Source: Oxalobacteraceae bacterium (GTDB lineage Bacteria; Pseudomonadota; Gammaproteobacteria; Burkholderiales; Burkholderiaceae_D). From it: a DNA stretch of 52,303 nucleotides. Shown one piece after another: positions 41,204 through 50,319 of the stretch (position 1 is its first letter; every line of letters starts with the position of its first letter). The position numbers and the translations under genes are program-made. The DNA is taken from contig CANCDR010000017.1 in NCBI GenBank assembly GCA_947374865.1, forward strand, positions 1 to 52,303, in the 5' to 3' direction. The notes under the pieces are model-generated. The model saw only the letters and a program-made list of their open reading frames with translations, made no database searches and was not told where the DNA came from.

Positions 41204-42442
41204 ATGGACACGCTCATGACAGCCACGCCAGCGCCAAGAACACTACCTTGGTCAACCTATTTACTGACGCTAGCTCAGGCATTGAACCTGACTGCAGCAG
41301 TTATCTCAGTCACTATTGCCGCCTTAATCGGCACAAAATTGGCCGCCACAGCTGCACTGAGCACGATACCTTATGGAATTCAATTTGCTGCAGTCATGCT
41401 GTTTACCTACCCGGTATCCATGCTGATGCGACGTTATGGTCGGCGCAGTATATTTTCCGTTGGCGCTGTATTTTTAATCTTCGCTGGCGTGACTGGCTAT
41501 ATCGCCGTGTCGAAGGAGAATTTTTTTCTTTTAATTGCCGCGCACGGATTATTGGGCATTTACATAGCTTGCGCGAATTTCTATCGATTCGCTGCCGTTG
41601 ATTATCTTCCCGTGCAAGTGAAGGCGCGCGCCATCTCCTTAGTGGTAGCCGGAGGCGTCCTGGCGGCAATTATTGGACCCGTCATAGCGAGTTCCTTGCG
41701 TCAGGTTAGCGGATTTACAGATTTTTCAGTTTGCTATGCAGCCTTATCAGCGCTGGGAATACTGACCTTATTGCTGATGGCAATCTGGACTCCCCCTAAA
41801 ACTACGCAAATGCTTGAAGAAAGCACAAATGCAAATCCGACAGTACAGTCCCACAGCTGGAACATCGCTATTGTTACCGCGATTCTCTCATCGGCCGGTG
41901 GCTACTTCGTGATGAATTTGATGATGGTACAGGCATCCCTTGTCATGAAAAATATCTGCTCATTTGATGCTTCGTCACGCGCTATTCAAGGCCATGTTCT
42001 AGCAATGTTTGCGCCTTCTTTTATCACTGGTTCTTTCATCACTTTCGTTGGTCTGCGACAAGCGATTATTTTTGGATTCGTCCTGTTAATCGGCGCGGCT
42101 GGACTTGGCATGATGGATATCCGTTATGACATCGTCTTTCTCAGCTTAATTTTAGTCGGATTAGGTTGGAATCTGGTTTTTGTGGGAGGGGGCACTTTAC
42201 TCACGCAAACAATCAGCGATCAAGAACGTCATCGCTGGCAAGGAATCAACGATACCTTGATTGCCGCATGTGCCACGCTAGGTGCATTTTTACCTGCACC
42301 ACTGTTTGCCAGCCTGGGCTGGAATGCTACCAATATGATGGTGTTGCCATTATGTTTTGCTGGAATATTTTTGTGCTGGAAATCGCTCCCAAGCGTCAAT
42401 GATTGTGTCGAATCAAGCTCCGTTGCGCGGCTTCTTAAATAA
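41204..42442 (+). CDS. MFS transporter, substrate unknown
   Basis: This 412-residue protein (ATG at 41204; a GTG at 41150 and an ATG at 41216 are alternatives) has about twelve membrane helices. The loop between helices 2 and 3 has MLMRRYGRRS, the MFS A-motif. Two six-helix halves are separated by a polar loop near 215-235 (TTQMLEESTNANPTVQSH). No specific substrate motif is recognised. The gene looks AT-richer than its neighbours, which suggests horizontal acquisition. It lies between tsaD and plsY. Confidence 0.85.
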   Translation: MDTLMTATPAPRTLPWSTYLLTLAQALNLTAAVISVTIAALIGTKLAATAALSTIPYGIQFAAVMLFTYPVSMLMRRYGRRSIFSVGAVFLIFAGVTGYIAVSKENFFLLIAAHGLLGIYIACANFYRFAAVDYLPVQVKARAISLVVAGGVLAAIIGPVIASSLRQVSGFTDFSVCYAALSALGILTLLLMAIWTPPKTTQMLEESTNANPTVQSHSWNIAIVTAILSSAGGYFVMNLMMVQASLVMKNICSFDASSRAIQGHVLAMFAPSFITGSFITFVGLRQAIIFGFVLLIGAAGLGMMDIRYDIVFLSLILVGLGWNLVFVGGGTLLTQTISDQERHRWQGINDTLIAACATLGAFLPAPLFASLGWNATNMMVLPLCFAGIFLCWKSLPSVNDCVESSSVARLLK

Positions 42443-42515
42443 TGATGCTCAAGCGATCATTTTGATGATGTTGGTAAGCTATTGATGCCTTGCGCAGCCA
42501 AGCACTACTACTCGT

Positions 42516-43121
42516 CTATTTCTTCTTACCGCCAATTTTGCCTTCCTTGCCCGCCAACAGATTAGCGATATTTTTCTGATGCCGAAAAATCAATAAGCCA
42601 CTCATGACCAATACCGCCAGCAAAATAATATCGGTACCAAACAGCAGTCCGTAATAAAAGGGCGCAAAAATTGCTGCGACCAGTGCCGCGGCGGACGAAT
42701 AACGGAAGGCGTACGCGATGACTGCCCAGGTGACCAGTGTTGCTAGGCCAAGCCAGGGGTTGAGTCCGAGCAGCACACCCAAGGCGGTGGCGACGCCCTT
42801 GCCGCCGACGAAGCGAAAAAATACCGGCCACAGATGGCCCAGAAACACCGCAATGGCGACCAAGGCCAGGCCCGCATCTTCGATGCCCAGTGCCGGACCG
42901 TAATGCACCGCCAGCCAAACGGCCAGCCAGCCTTTTGCACCGTCTCCCAACAAGGTCATCACGGCAGCGAGCTTATTGCCGCTTCGGAGTACATTGGTGG
43001 CGCCCGGATTTTTGGAGCCATAACTGCGCGGGTCTGCCAGACCAAATAATTTACTCATGACGACGGCAAAGGAAATAGATCCGATGAGATAAGCCGCGAT
43101 GCCAGCAAGGAGTGTATTCAT
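42516..43121 (-). CDS. plsY: Acyl-phosphate:glycerol-3-phosphate acyltransferase PlsY
   Basis: This 201-residue inner-membrane enzyme makes lysophosphatidic acid in phospholipid synthesis. The three conserved motifs are visible: [10 protein letters not shown] with [32 protein letters not shown], and the C-terminal [19 protein letters not shown]. There are about five membrane helices. It lies 47 bp downstream of ybaK in the conserved block xerD-ybaK-plsY (transcription order). Confidence 0.95.
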   Translation of the reverse strand: MNTLLAGIAAYLIGSISFAVVMSKLFGLADPRSYGSKNPGATNVLRSGNKLAAVMTLLGDGAKGWLAVWLAVHYGPALGIEDAGLALVAIAVFLGHLWPVFFRFVGGKGVATALGVLLGLNPWLGLATLVTWAVIAYAFRYSSAAALVAAIFAPFYYGLLFGTDIILLAVLVMSGLLIFRHQKNIANLLAGKEGKIGGKKK

Positions 43122-43168
43122 AGTGTCGATGGATCCGTGTTCGTGATGGTGTAAAAAAAAGTGCTTTG

Positions 43169-43678
43169 TTAATCTTGCAGCGCACAGTGCACCGGCTTGA
43201 TCTCCAGGGCCGATGCCAGCAGGCCCGGGGCAATGCCGAGCAAATAACCGCGCCGTCCGCCGTTGATATATATTTTCTCCAGCCCGAGGATACTCTCCTC
43301 TACATAGACCGGCAGTTTTTTACGCGACCCAAATGGCGAAGTGCCGCCGACCTGATAGCCGGAATGCCGTTGCGCCACCTCCGGCTTGCAGGGCTCGACC
43401 GATTTGCAGCCGATCTGCCGTGCCAGATTTTTCGTCGATACCTTGCAGTCGCCATGCATGAGTACGATCAGCGGGCGCGCTGCTTCATCCTGCATGACCA
43501 GGGTTTTGACGACACAATGTTCATCCACCCCCAGTTCACGCGCGGATACCTCGGTACCGCCATGCTCTTCGTAGGCATAGGGATGCTCTGTGAAGGCAAT
43601 CTGCTGCCGACGCAAAAATTGGGTCGCCGGTGTTTCGGAGATATGTTCTTTTTTAGCCACGAGGGTGATGTTGCGCAT
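43169..43678 (-). CDS. ybaK: Cys-tRNA(Pro)/Cys-tRNA(Cys) deacylase YbaK
   Basis: This 169-residue protein starts at the ATG at 43678, overlapping xerD by 26 bp; a GTG at 43660 is an alternative. YbaK/EbsC proteins hydrolyse Cys-tRNA(Pro) to prevent mistranslation. The conserved Lys is in [10 protein letters not shown], and [19 protein letters not shown] and [13 protein letters not shown] are typical. It is followed by plsY in the same direction. Confidence 0.93.
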   Translation of the reverse strand: MRNITLVAKKEHISETPATQFLRRQQIAFTEHPYAYEEHGGTEVSARELGVDEHCVVKTLVMQDEAARPLIVLMHGDCKVSTKNLARQIGCKSVEPCKPEVAQRHSGYQVGGTSPFGSRKKLPVYVEESILGLEKIYINGGRRGYLLGIAPGLLASALEIKPVHCALQD

Positions 43679-44582
43679 GCAACTGTTTGAGCCGTTCGCG
43701 CGCCACATGGGTGTAAATCTGCGTGGTTGAAATATCAGCATGCCCCAGGAGCAGCTGCACTACCCGTAAGTCGGCGCCGTGGTTCAGCAGATGCGTTGCA
43801 AAGGCATGGCGCAAGGTATGCGGTGAGAGCGGGGCATTGATCGCCGCCCGCAAAGCATGTTTTTTTACCAGAGTCCAAAACATCTGCCGCGTCATGGCTG
43901 CGCCGCGCGCGGTCACAAACAAGGCGTCGGCAATCTGGCCGCCCAGGATCTGCCCGCGCGCCTGCTGGAGGTAGCGTTCAATCCAGCCGCGTGCTTCCTC
44001 GCCGAAGGGCACCAGACGCGTCTTGTTACCTTTACCGGTGATGCGCAATACGCCTTCGTTCATCCCGACCTCAATCGATTTCAAGGACACCAGTTCAGAC
44101 ACCCGTAATCCACTGGCATACATCAGTTCCAACATCGTCCGGTCGCGCAGACCCAGCGGATGGTCGACTGGCGGCGCGGCCAGCAAGGCTTCGACCTGCG
44201 TTTCGGTCAGAGTGCCCGGAAAGCGCTGCGCCTGCTTGGCCGAGCGCAGCTTCAGGCAGGGATCGACCTGAATCTGATTCTGCCGCAATGCCAGCTGATA
44301 AAAACGCTTTAATACCGCCAGCCGCCGGTTCGCCGAGCTGGTCTTGGTACTCTCATGGCGCGCGGCAATATAAATATGCAGATCCTCGGTATTGGTCTGC
44401 AGCAGACTGCGCCCCTGCTCCTGCGCCAGCCACTGGGCGAACAGGCGCATGTCGCGCCGGTAAGCCTCGATGGTATTTTCTGCCAGACCATCTTCCAACC
44501 ACAGAGAGGCCGCGAAGGCCTCAATCGATGCCAGACTGGCAATCAATGCTGGCGAGTCGATGGATGCAGGGTTCTCTTTCAT
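43653..44582 (-). CDS. xerD: Site-specific tyrosine recombinase XerD
   Basis: This 309-residue protein has its ATG at 44582; an in-frame TTG at 44609 is less likely. XerD with XerC resolves chromosome dimers at dif. The N-terminal SAM-like DNA-binding domain contains WLEDGLAENTIEAYRRDMRL. The catalytic residues are Arg in ASGLRVSEL, Lys in KGNKTRLVP, His and Arg in HTLRHAFATHLLNHG, His in LLGHADISTTQIY, with the nucleophile Tyr in that last motif. Position beside ybaK and plsY favours the housekeeping XerD rather than a phage integrase. Confidence 0.94.
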   Translation of the reverse strand: MKENPASIDSPALIASLASIEAFAASLWLEDGLAENTIEAYRRDMRLFAQWLAQEQGRSLLQTNTEDLHIYIAARHESTKTSSANRRLAVLKRFYQLALRQNQIQVDPCLKLRSAKQAQRFPGTLTETQVEALLAAPPVDHPLGLRDRTMLELMYASGLRVSELVSLKSIEVGMNEGVLRITGKGNKTRLVPFGEEARGWIERYLQQARGQILGGQIADALFVTARGAAMTRQMFWTLVKKHALRAAINAPLSPHTLRHAFATHLLNHGADLRVVQLLLGHADISTTQIYTHVARERLKQLHAQHHPRG

Positions 44583-44609
44583 GGCAACAATTATAAGTGC
44601 CGCAATCAA

Positions 44610-44638
44610 TAAAAAAGGCGCATCTCGCGATGCGCCTT
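44610..44638 (-). terminator. Intrinsic terminator in xerD-dctM gap
   Basis: AAGGCGCATC and GATGCGCCTT form a perfect 10-bp stem with a TCGC loop (GCGA on the minus strand), followed on the minus strand by TTTTTT. It lies 28 bp before the xerD ATG and about 285 bp after the dctM stop. It would stop any transcript that starts in the gap or reads through from dctM. Confidence 0.85.
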
Positions 44639-44861
44639 AAATTGTTTCGGTAGGTTTCGATCACTTTTGCAGCGCGACTGGCGCACCATCCCGTGATTTT
44701 TTAAAACCCACTATCTCCTTATGCACTATTGGAGTCTACCGCCTGTTTTGTGCACTATCCCCTCTAAATCCGTCCATTTAGGCACCGTCTTGGTGCTGTT
44801 TGCAGCAGGCTGCAACTAATTGGTGAGTGATTATAGAGTGGATGCTCTACGGCAATAATAG
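44639..44861. other. Gap with NtrC-like palindrome and possible sRNA
   Basis: No protein gene is seen. GCACC-GTCTT-GGTGC (44782-44796) is a perfect 5+5 palindrome fitting the NtrC consensus. ATAGTGCA is repeated on the minus strand near 44755 and 44725. A weak sigma54-like sequence, TGGTGCG-CCAG-TCGC, occurs on the minus strand (about 44674-44688). With the strong terminator at 44610-44638, a 50-65 nt minus-strand RNA is possible. Confidence 0.35.
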
Positions 44862-44906
44862 ATTTTTACAAGGGTGTGACATCACTACCACACCCCCTAT
44901 AAAAAT
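44862..44906 (-). terminator. Candidate terminator after dctM
   Basis: GGGTGTG (44872-44878) and CACACCC (44889-44895) form a 7-bp stem with a 10-nt loop, flanked by near-complementary TTTTTA/TAAAAA runs. It lies 28 bp past the dctM stop. The T-run is interrupted, so strength is uncertain. Confidence 0.55.
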
Positions 44907-44922
44907 CCTCTTGCAACATTTC

Positions 44923-46311
44923 TTACATCATGCCCATTGTCTTGGGCAGCCAGGTCGAAAGCCCCGGCCAATACGTCACGATGACCAGGAAAACCAGCAT
45001 CGTCATCAGCCACGGGAAAACCGCTACCGTCAGTTCAGTAATACTCATTTTCGAAATGCCGGAAGCCACGTACAGATTCAGACCTACCGGTGGATGACAC
45101 AGACCGACTTCCATATTGGCATCGATCAAAATGCCGAAGTGAACCGAATCAATCCCCAGTCGCATGGCGGTCGGGTGCAGGATCGGCGCCATCACCAGAA
45201 TGATGGAAGACGGCTCCATCACGTTACCGGCCAGCAGCAAGAGCAGGTTGGTAAACATCAGGAAGGCTGCCTGCCCCAGATCTTTAGACAATATCCAGTC
45301 AGCCATCGCCTGCGGAATGTTTTCATGCGCCATCAGGAAAGAGAACAACACCGCATTGGTGATGATATATAACAGCATGGCCGACATGGCCGCTGAATTC
45401 ACCAACACCTTTGGCGTGCCGGACAGTGGCATATCGCGATACACAAATACCGAGATAAAGAAGGCATACACAGCGCTCATCGCCGCGGCTTCGGTGGCGG
45501 TAAAGATACCGCTGTAGATGCCGCCGATGATGATCACTACCAGCATCAGACCCCAGATGCTGTCACGGAAAGCGTTCCAGCGTTGCTTCCAGGTCGAACG
45601 ACGCATGCGCGGATAGCCATTTTTACGCGCCAGGAACCAGGTGGTGGTACACAACATCACGGTCAACAAAATACCCGGCAGCAGGCCCGCGACAAACAAG
45701 GCACCAATCGAGGTATTGGTCGAAATAGCGTAAATCACTTTCGGAATCGACGGCAACATCAGAATACCCAGCGATCCCGCCGTGATGATCACGCCGGCAC
45801 CGAACGCCTTGGGATAGCCTTGCTTAACCATCGCCGGCAGAATGATCGAACCGATCGCCACCACCGTCGCGACGCTCGAGCCGCACACCAACGCAAACAT
45901 GGCGCAGGAGATAATTCCCGCTAACGCCAGACCACCATGCCAGTGACCGATCATGCTGGTGGCAAAACTGATCATGCGTTTGGCAACGCCGCCATGGGTG
46001 AGGAAGTTACCTGCCAAAATAAAGAACGGGATCGCCATGATCTCGAACTTTTCAATGCCGGTAAACAGCTTGAGAGCGACTGCCTCGACCGGTACTTCGG
46101 TGAGCAGGTACATAAACATCAGCACCGTCAAGCCAAGCGCAATCGAGACCGGAATGCCGGTCAACATCAACAGAATCAGCAGTGCAAAAACGGTGCCGAC
46201 TTTACCGCCAAAAAATCCCACGGCAAACAGCATGGCGGCGATCGCGATCAGCCATTGCGTGCCGCGTTTTTTACTCATCGGTACAATACCGAGTACGTTA
46301 GCATCGCTCAT
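44923..46311 (-). CDS. dctM: TRAP transporter large permease DctM
   Basis: This 462-residue protein is the main membrane channel of a TRAP transporter, with about twelve helices. Recognisable are GIPVSIALGLTVLMF, AIPFFILAGNFLTHGGVAKR, GSSVATVVAIGSIILPAM and HPPVGLNLYVASGISK, all conserved in DctM. It uses the sodium gradient with DctQ and takes ligand from DctP. Its ATG overlaps the dctQ stop (TGATG). The first 20 residues are a polar extension. Confidence 0.94.
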   Translation of the reverse strand: MSDANVLGIVPMSKKRGTQWLIAIAAMLFAVGFFGGKVGTVFALLILLMLTGIPVSIALGLTVLMFMYLLTEVPVEAVALKLFTGIEKFEIMAIPFFILAGNFLTHGGVAKRMISFATSMIGHWHGGLALAGIISCAMFALVCGSSVATVVAIGSIILPAMVKQGYPKAFGAGVIITAGSLGILMLPSIPKVIYAISTNTSIGALFVAGLLPGILLTVMLCTTTWFLARKNGYPRMRRSTWKQRWNAFRDSIWGLMLVVIIIGGIYSGIFTATEAAAMSAVYAFFISVFVYRDMPLSGTPKVLVNSAAMSAMLLYIITNAVLFSFLMAHENIPQAMADWILSKDLGQAAFLMFTNLLLLLAGNVMEPSSIILVMAPILHPTAMRLGIDSVHFGILIDANMEVGLCHPPVGLNLYVASGISKMSITELTVAVFPWLMTMLVFLVIVTYWPGLSTWLPKTMGMM

Positions 46312-46943
46312 CAGACACCTCCTTTGGTAGTAGGAATTGCCTCATAAATCAGATCCTCATCGTCGAGACCGTCGACATGGGCGTGATTATGTTCAGGCAG
46401 GGCGCCAGTGCGCAAGAAGTTGTAGCCGACCTGCAGAAAACGGAAGCACATCAGGTAGGAGCCCATCCAGACCGCCGAATACACGACCCAGGTCGGCCAC
46501 TCCAGATCCGGCGTGGTCGGCCCTTCCGGCAAATCGCCCGTCGGCAGGCCCAGCAAATGAAAGATAAAGTAATGCATGCCGTTTTCCCAGACGAAGGTCA
46601 GGCCCAGCGTGCCGATCACGCTGGTAAACAAAACGCCGCAGCCTAATGCGACCAGCACCGTGATGCTGCGCCACTCGGTCGGCAGGCGTGCTACCAGTAC
46701 GTCAACGCCCACATGGACACCGGCCCGCACACCATAGGCGGCGCCAAATTTGGCCATCCAGACGAACATGATGATGCACAGTTCCTGGGCCCAGCTGAAA
46801 TGCAGTGACAGCAGCCAGTCCTGCACATAGGGGATATTGAAACCGGATCCATAGCGGTGAATAACCGATAAAAAGATGACGAGCGTAGCGCCTGCCATCA
46901 GGAAGGAGATGATCCACTCTTCCAGGTGATCGAGAATTTTCAT
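46311..46943 (-). CDS. dctQ: TRAP transporter small permease DctQ
   Basis: This 210-residue protein is taken from the ATG at 46943 (MKILDHLEEWIISFLMAG); the frame is open to 47021, but the extra residues are not typical of DctQ. It has four membrane helices, with FLSVIHRYGSGFNIPYVQDW and QELCIIMFVWMAKFGAAYG typical of the family. It has a 30-residue polar tail after helix 4, ending in an acidic stretch. It works with DctM; a 158-bp spacer separates it from dctP, which allows different expression levels. Confidence 0.9.
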   Translation of the reverse strand: MKILDHLEEWIISFLMAGATLVIFLSVIHRYGSGFNIPYVQDWLLSLHFSWAQELCIIMFVWMAKFGAAYGVRAGVHVGVDVLVARLPTEWRSITVLVALGCGVLFTSVIGTLGLTFVWENGMHYFIFHLLGLPTGDLPEGPTTPDLEWPTWVVYSAVWMGSYLMCFRFLQVGYNFLRTGALPEHNHAHVDGLDDEDLIYEAIPTTKGGV

Positions 46944-47101
46944 AAGAAGTATTCCGAAGATGAGGGTATGAAGGTCGACGCAGGAGCGCGTAACCAATTT
47001 GGCCACTCGCTGTCGCATCACATTTGTGGTGCATGCAACAGCGGGCTTTGGTGTGGCCTTACAGCGAAGTGCTTGTTACTTATATAAAACGGCAAACCTT
47101 T

Positions 47102-48097
47102 TTACTTGGTGGCTTTGTTGATCGACTCGATCAAGTCCTTACCAATGCGCCCTTCCATTTCTTTTTGCACCGGAACCAGCACTCTTTGCCATTCAGCTTG
47201 CTCGGCAGCGCTCAGCTTGTAAATTTTTGTCTTGCCGCTTTTTTCGATAGCAGCCATGGCATCGTCATTTTCTTTCTGAGCGATTTCATTGGCGTACTTG
47301 CTTGCTTCTTTCATCGCGCCTTCAAGGATCGTGCGGATATCCGCTGGCAAACCTTCCCAGAATTTTTTGTTCACGACGACGACATAACCCAAATAGCCGT
47401 GGTTCGACAAGGTGATGTTGCTTTGTACTTCGTGCATTTTTTGTGAGTAAACATTGGATGGTGGGTTCTCAGTACCATCGACCACGCCAGTCTGCAGCGC
47501 CTGATACACCTCAGAGAACGCCATGACCTGTGGATTGGCGCTCAGTGCACGCATTTGCGCGTCCAGTACTTTGGACGACTGAATGCGCATTTTCAGACCC
47601 TTGAAATCGGCCGGTGTGTGCAAAGGCTTATTGGCCGACATGACTTTAAAACCGTTATCCCAGAATGCCAGACCGACCAAACCTTTTGGTTCGAGCAATT
47701 TGAGCATGCTTTTACCGATCGGGCCTTCTGTTACCTTGGTCAACGCAGCCTTGTTAGGGAAGATGTAAGGCAGATCGAAGACTTCGTATTCCTTGACGCC
47801 CAGTGGACCAAATTTGGCCAACGATGGCGCGAGCATTTGCACCGCACCTAATTGCAGGGCTTCCATTTCTTCTTTGTCTTTGTACAACGTACTATTGGCA
47901 TAGACATCGACCTTAACGCGGCCGTTCGTGCCTTTTTCAGCCAGTTCCTTGAAACGCAGAGCGGCATGGCCCTTGGGTGTGTCCGTAGCGACGACGTGAC
48001 TAAACTTGATAACGATCGGTGCCGGTGACTGGGCCGATGCGTTGGTGCTGATCAGCGCTGCGGCGGAAACAGCGAACAACAGGGATTTCAATAACAT
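47102..48097 (-). CDS. dctP: TRAP substrate-binding protein DctP
   Basis: This 331-residue periplasmic binding protein has a signal peptide (residues 1-23, ending ASAQS). Core motifs are IVIKFSHVVATDTPKGHAAL, GRVKVDVYANSTLY, the Arg-containing FKGLKMRIQSS that binds the carboxylate, and TGVVDGTENPPSNVYSQK. C4-dicarboxylates (malate, succinate, fumarate) are the likely substrates given dctB/dctR next door. The ATG has a GGAG ribosome site. Confidence 0.94.
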   Translation of the reverse strand: MLLKSLLFAVSAAALISTNASAQSPAPIVIKFSHVVATDTPKGHAALRFKELAEKGTNGRVKVDVYANSTLYKDKEEMEALQLGAVQMLAPSLAKFGPLGVKEYEVFDLPYIFPNKAALTKVTEGPIGKSMLKLLEPKGLVGLAFWDNGFKVMSANKPLHTPADFKGLKMRIQSSKVLDAQMRALSANPQVMAFSEVYQALQTGVVDGTENPPSNVYSQKMHEVQSNITLSNHGYLGYVVVVNKKFWEGLPADIRTILEGAMKEASKYANEIAQKENDDAMAAIEKSGKTKIYKLSAAEQAEWQRVLVPVQKEMEGRIGKDLIESINKATK

Positions 48098-48164
48098 GTC
48101 AAATCTCCATTAAAAAGAGGGAACTATTTTTGTTGAATTTTAATTGTCACCGGGTAAGGTGTTT

Positions 48165-48193
48165 GTAACAATTGTGGATAACCACATTGTTAC
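48165..48193. promoter_or_regulatory. Inverted repeat between dctP and dctB
   Basis: GTAACAATTGTGG and CCACATTGTTAC form a nearly perfect inverted repeat around ATAA (one base missing in the right arm). It lies 68 bp upstream of the dctP ATG and 68 bp upstream of the dctB ATG, so it is placed to control both. A LuxR-type regulator such as DctR would bind an imperfect dyad of about this size. Confidence 0.5.
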
Positions 48194-48261
48194 CGGATTC
48201 ACCACATTGCCCTTGCCGGCGTTACACTAGCTGTCCATCTCCCATCACCCACCCCCATCCG

Positions 48262-50301
48262 ATGCCCTCTGCCGACAGTCACAGTGCTGCTAGTCCTAAG
48301 TTGAGCGCCGGTCGCCGCGCGCCTTGGCGCTGGCTGATCGCGATCTTTCTGGTAGTGTTGTTTTTTCCTGTTTTGCTGTGGCTGCCCTGGCAGGCGCAGC
48401 GCGTGGAATCGACCGAGCGCCAGGAACAGCTCATCGCCGATACCCTGTGGGTCGAGCAGACGATCCGTTTCCAACTTGACCGCAACGAAGACAGCCTGCA
48501 ACTGGTCGCCGATGAAATTGCCAGTGGCAAAATCAAACCTGGACAATTTCGTACGCGCCTAGCACCGCTCTTAAACAATAGCCGGGAAATGGCGCGTATC
48601 GACTGGTTTGATGCCCGTGGGCGGCTGCTCGCCAGCACAAACCCGAACGCCTCGCAGGAAACCTCCAGCATACAATTATGGCCATTTGAACAACGCGAAC
48701 GCCAAAGCGGGACCTATAGTCTATCTGGCGCGCAGCAGGGATCGACTGCAGCCCTGCTCTATCACGCACCCATTCGCGTCGGCCGCGCCACTGCCGGTCA
48801 AATCGTCGCCAGTTATACCCCCAGCGTGCTGCTCGATGAAATGGTCCCTTGGTGGTTTGCACAGGATAATGAAATCGTTCTGAGCGATAGCGATGAGCAC
48901 CTGCTGGCCCGCCGCAGTGCCGCAGGACCGGGACACAATGTTTATTCGCACAGTCGGCAGCTCGATCTGCCTGGCGCCAGCTTAGCGCTGCGCACCAATA
49001 GCCTCAAGGATGCGCCGAAACTGGTACCGAACCTGCTGGTCGCTGCGGTCATTACGCTGTCGATCGGTCTGTTATTTAGTCTGTGGGCACTGTGGCGCGA
49101 CATTAACCGCCGTATCGCTGCCGAACTGGCGCTACGACGGCAAATTGCGTTTCGGACGGCGATGGAAAATTCCCTGCGTACCGGCATGCGCGCGCGCGAT
49201 CTCGAAGGCCGGGTTACCTATGTCAATCCGGCGTTCTGCCAGATGGTCGGCATTCCCGCCGAAGGCTTAGTGGGCATGGTGCCGCCCATGCCCTACTGGG
49301 CACCGGAAGCGATGGAGGATTACCAGCGGCGCTTCTCGCAGGTTTTGTCGGGCAAGGTCGCGCCACAACATGAAACCATTTTTCAACGTGCGAATGGCGA
49401 GCGCTTTCCGGTGCTGATTTTCGAATCGCCGTTGGTCGATGAAAGCGGTAAGCAAACCGGCTGGATGGGTTCGCTACTCGATATTTCTGAACGCCGTCAC
49501 GCCGAAGATTTGAACCGCGCGCAGCAAGAAAAACTACAAGCCAGCGCGCGTTTGGCGACCATCGGTGAAATGGCCTCTGCATTGGCACACGAATTGAATC
49601 AGCCACTGGCCGCCATTTCCAGCTACACCACGGGCGCACTTAATCTTCTCGCTGACTGTGACGCTCACCGTGACGCTGCCGGTGGTTCTGTCGGTAGTTC
49701 TCTCACTACTAAGCAGCTCGATCACCGCCAGCTGCAGCAAGCATTGGAAAAAGCCAGCGCGCAGGCCCAACGCGCCGGTCAGATCATTCGTAGCGTGCAT
49801 ACCTTTGTGAAAAAACGTGAGGCGCAGCGCGAAGTGCTCGCCGTCGCCGATCTGATCGATGCAGTCGCGCCGCTGATCGATCTGCAAGCACGGCCTTTTT
49901 TTGTTTCGCTGCATACCGTGATTGCGCCAGATCTGCCGCCGGTACTGGCCGATCGCGTACTACTGGAACAAGTCCTACTGAATCTAACGCGTAACGGCAT
50001 TGAAGCCATGCGCAATACACCGCCGGAACGACGTATTTTGCGTATCTTGCTCGCGCTCGATCACGTGAATGGCGCTGAATGTGTGCGTATTTCGGTGATC
50101 GATCAAGGTCATGGCATTGCGGCGGATGTCGCCGAGCGTTTATTTTCGCCCTTCTTTTCGACCAAGGCCGAGGGCATGGGTATGGGGCTCAATATCTGCC
50201 GTACTGCGATCGAATTTCATGGTGGCAGTTTGCATCACCAAGACAATCCGGGCGGCGGGACGATCTTCCAGTTTTATCTTCCCGCCCTGGCCAAGTCATG
50301 A
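48262..50301 (+). CDS. dctB: C4-dicarboxylate sensor histidine kinase DctB
   Basis: This 679-residue protein starts at the ATG at 48262 (a TTG at 48172 is also open). Layout: membrane helix 1 (about 22-44), a periplasmic sensor domain (about 45-250), membrane helix 2 (about 254-278), a PAS domain (about 300-415), dimerisation/phosphoacceptor with His in ALAHELNQPLAAISS (His about 443), and HATPase with NLTRNGIEAM, DQGHGIAAD and GMGMGLNICR. The linker after the His region holds a low-complexity insert (DCDAHRDAAGGSVGS). It is read in the same direction as dctR and divergent from the TRAP genes. Confidence 0.92.
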   Translation: MPSADSHSAASPKLSAGRRAPWRWLIAIFLVVLFFPVLLWLPWQAQRVESTERQEQLIADTLWVEQTIRFQLDRNEDSLQLVADEIASGKIKPGQFRTRLAPLLNNSREMARIDWFDARGRLLASTNPNASQETSSIQLWPFEQRERQSGTYSLSGAQQGSTAALLYHAPIRVGRATAGQIVASYTPSVLLDEMVPWWFAQDNEIVLSDSDEHLLARRSAAGPGHNVYSHSRQLDLPGASLALRTNSLKDAPKLVPNLLVAAVITLSIGLLFSLWALWRDINRRIAAELALRRQIAFRTAMENSLRTGMRARDLEGRVTYVNPAFCQMVGIPAEGLVGMVPPMPYWAPEAMEDYQRRFSQVLSGKVAPQHETIFQRANGERFPVLIFESPLVDESGKQTGWMGSLLDISERRHAEDLNRAQQEKLQASARLATIGEMASALAHELNQPLAAISSYTTGALNLLADCDAHRDAAGGSVGSSLTTKQLDHRQLQQALEKASAQAQRAGQIIRSVHTFVKKREAQREVLAVADLIDAVAPLIDLQARPFFVSLHTVIAPDLPPVLADRVLLEQVLLNLTRNGIEAMRNTPPERRILRILLALDHVNGAECVRISVIDQGHGIAADVAERLFSPFFSTKAEGMGMGLNICRTAIEFHGGSLHHQDNPGGGTIFQFYLPALAKS

Positions 50302-50319
50302 ACCCTTCAGAGAGCGCCC

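Noticed and set aside
47010..47030. CRP half-site AAATGTGAT between dctP and dctQ (minus strand)
   Set aside because: The second half-site does not match (GCGACAGCG), and the position inside the operon spacer makes a CRP promoter unlikely.
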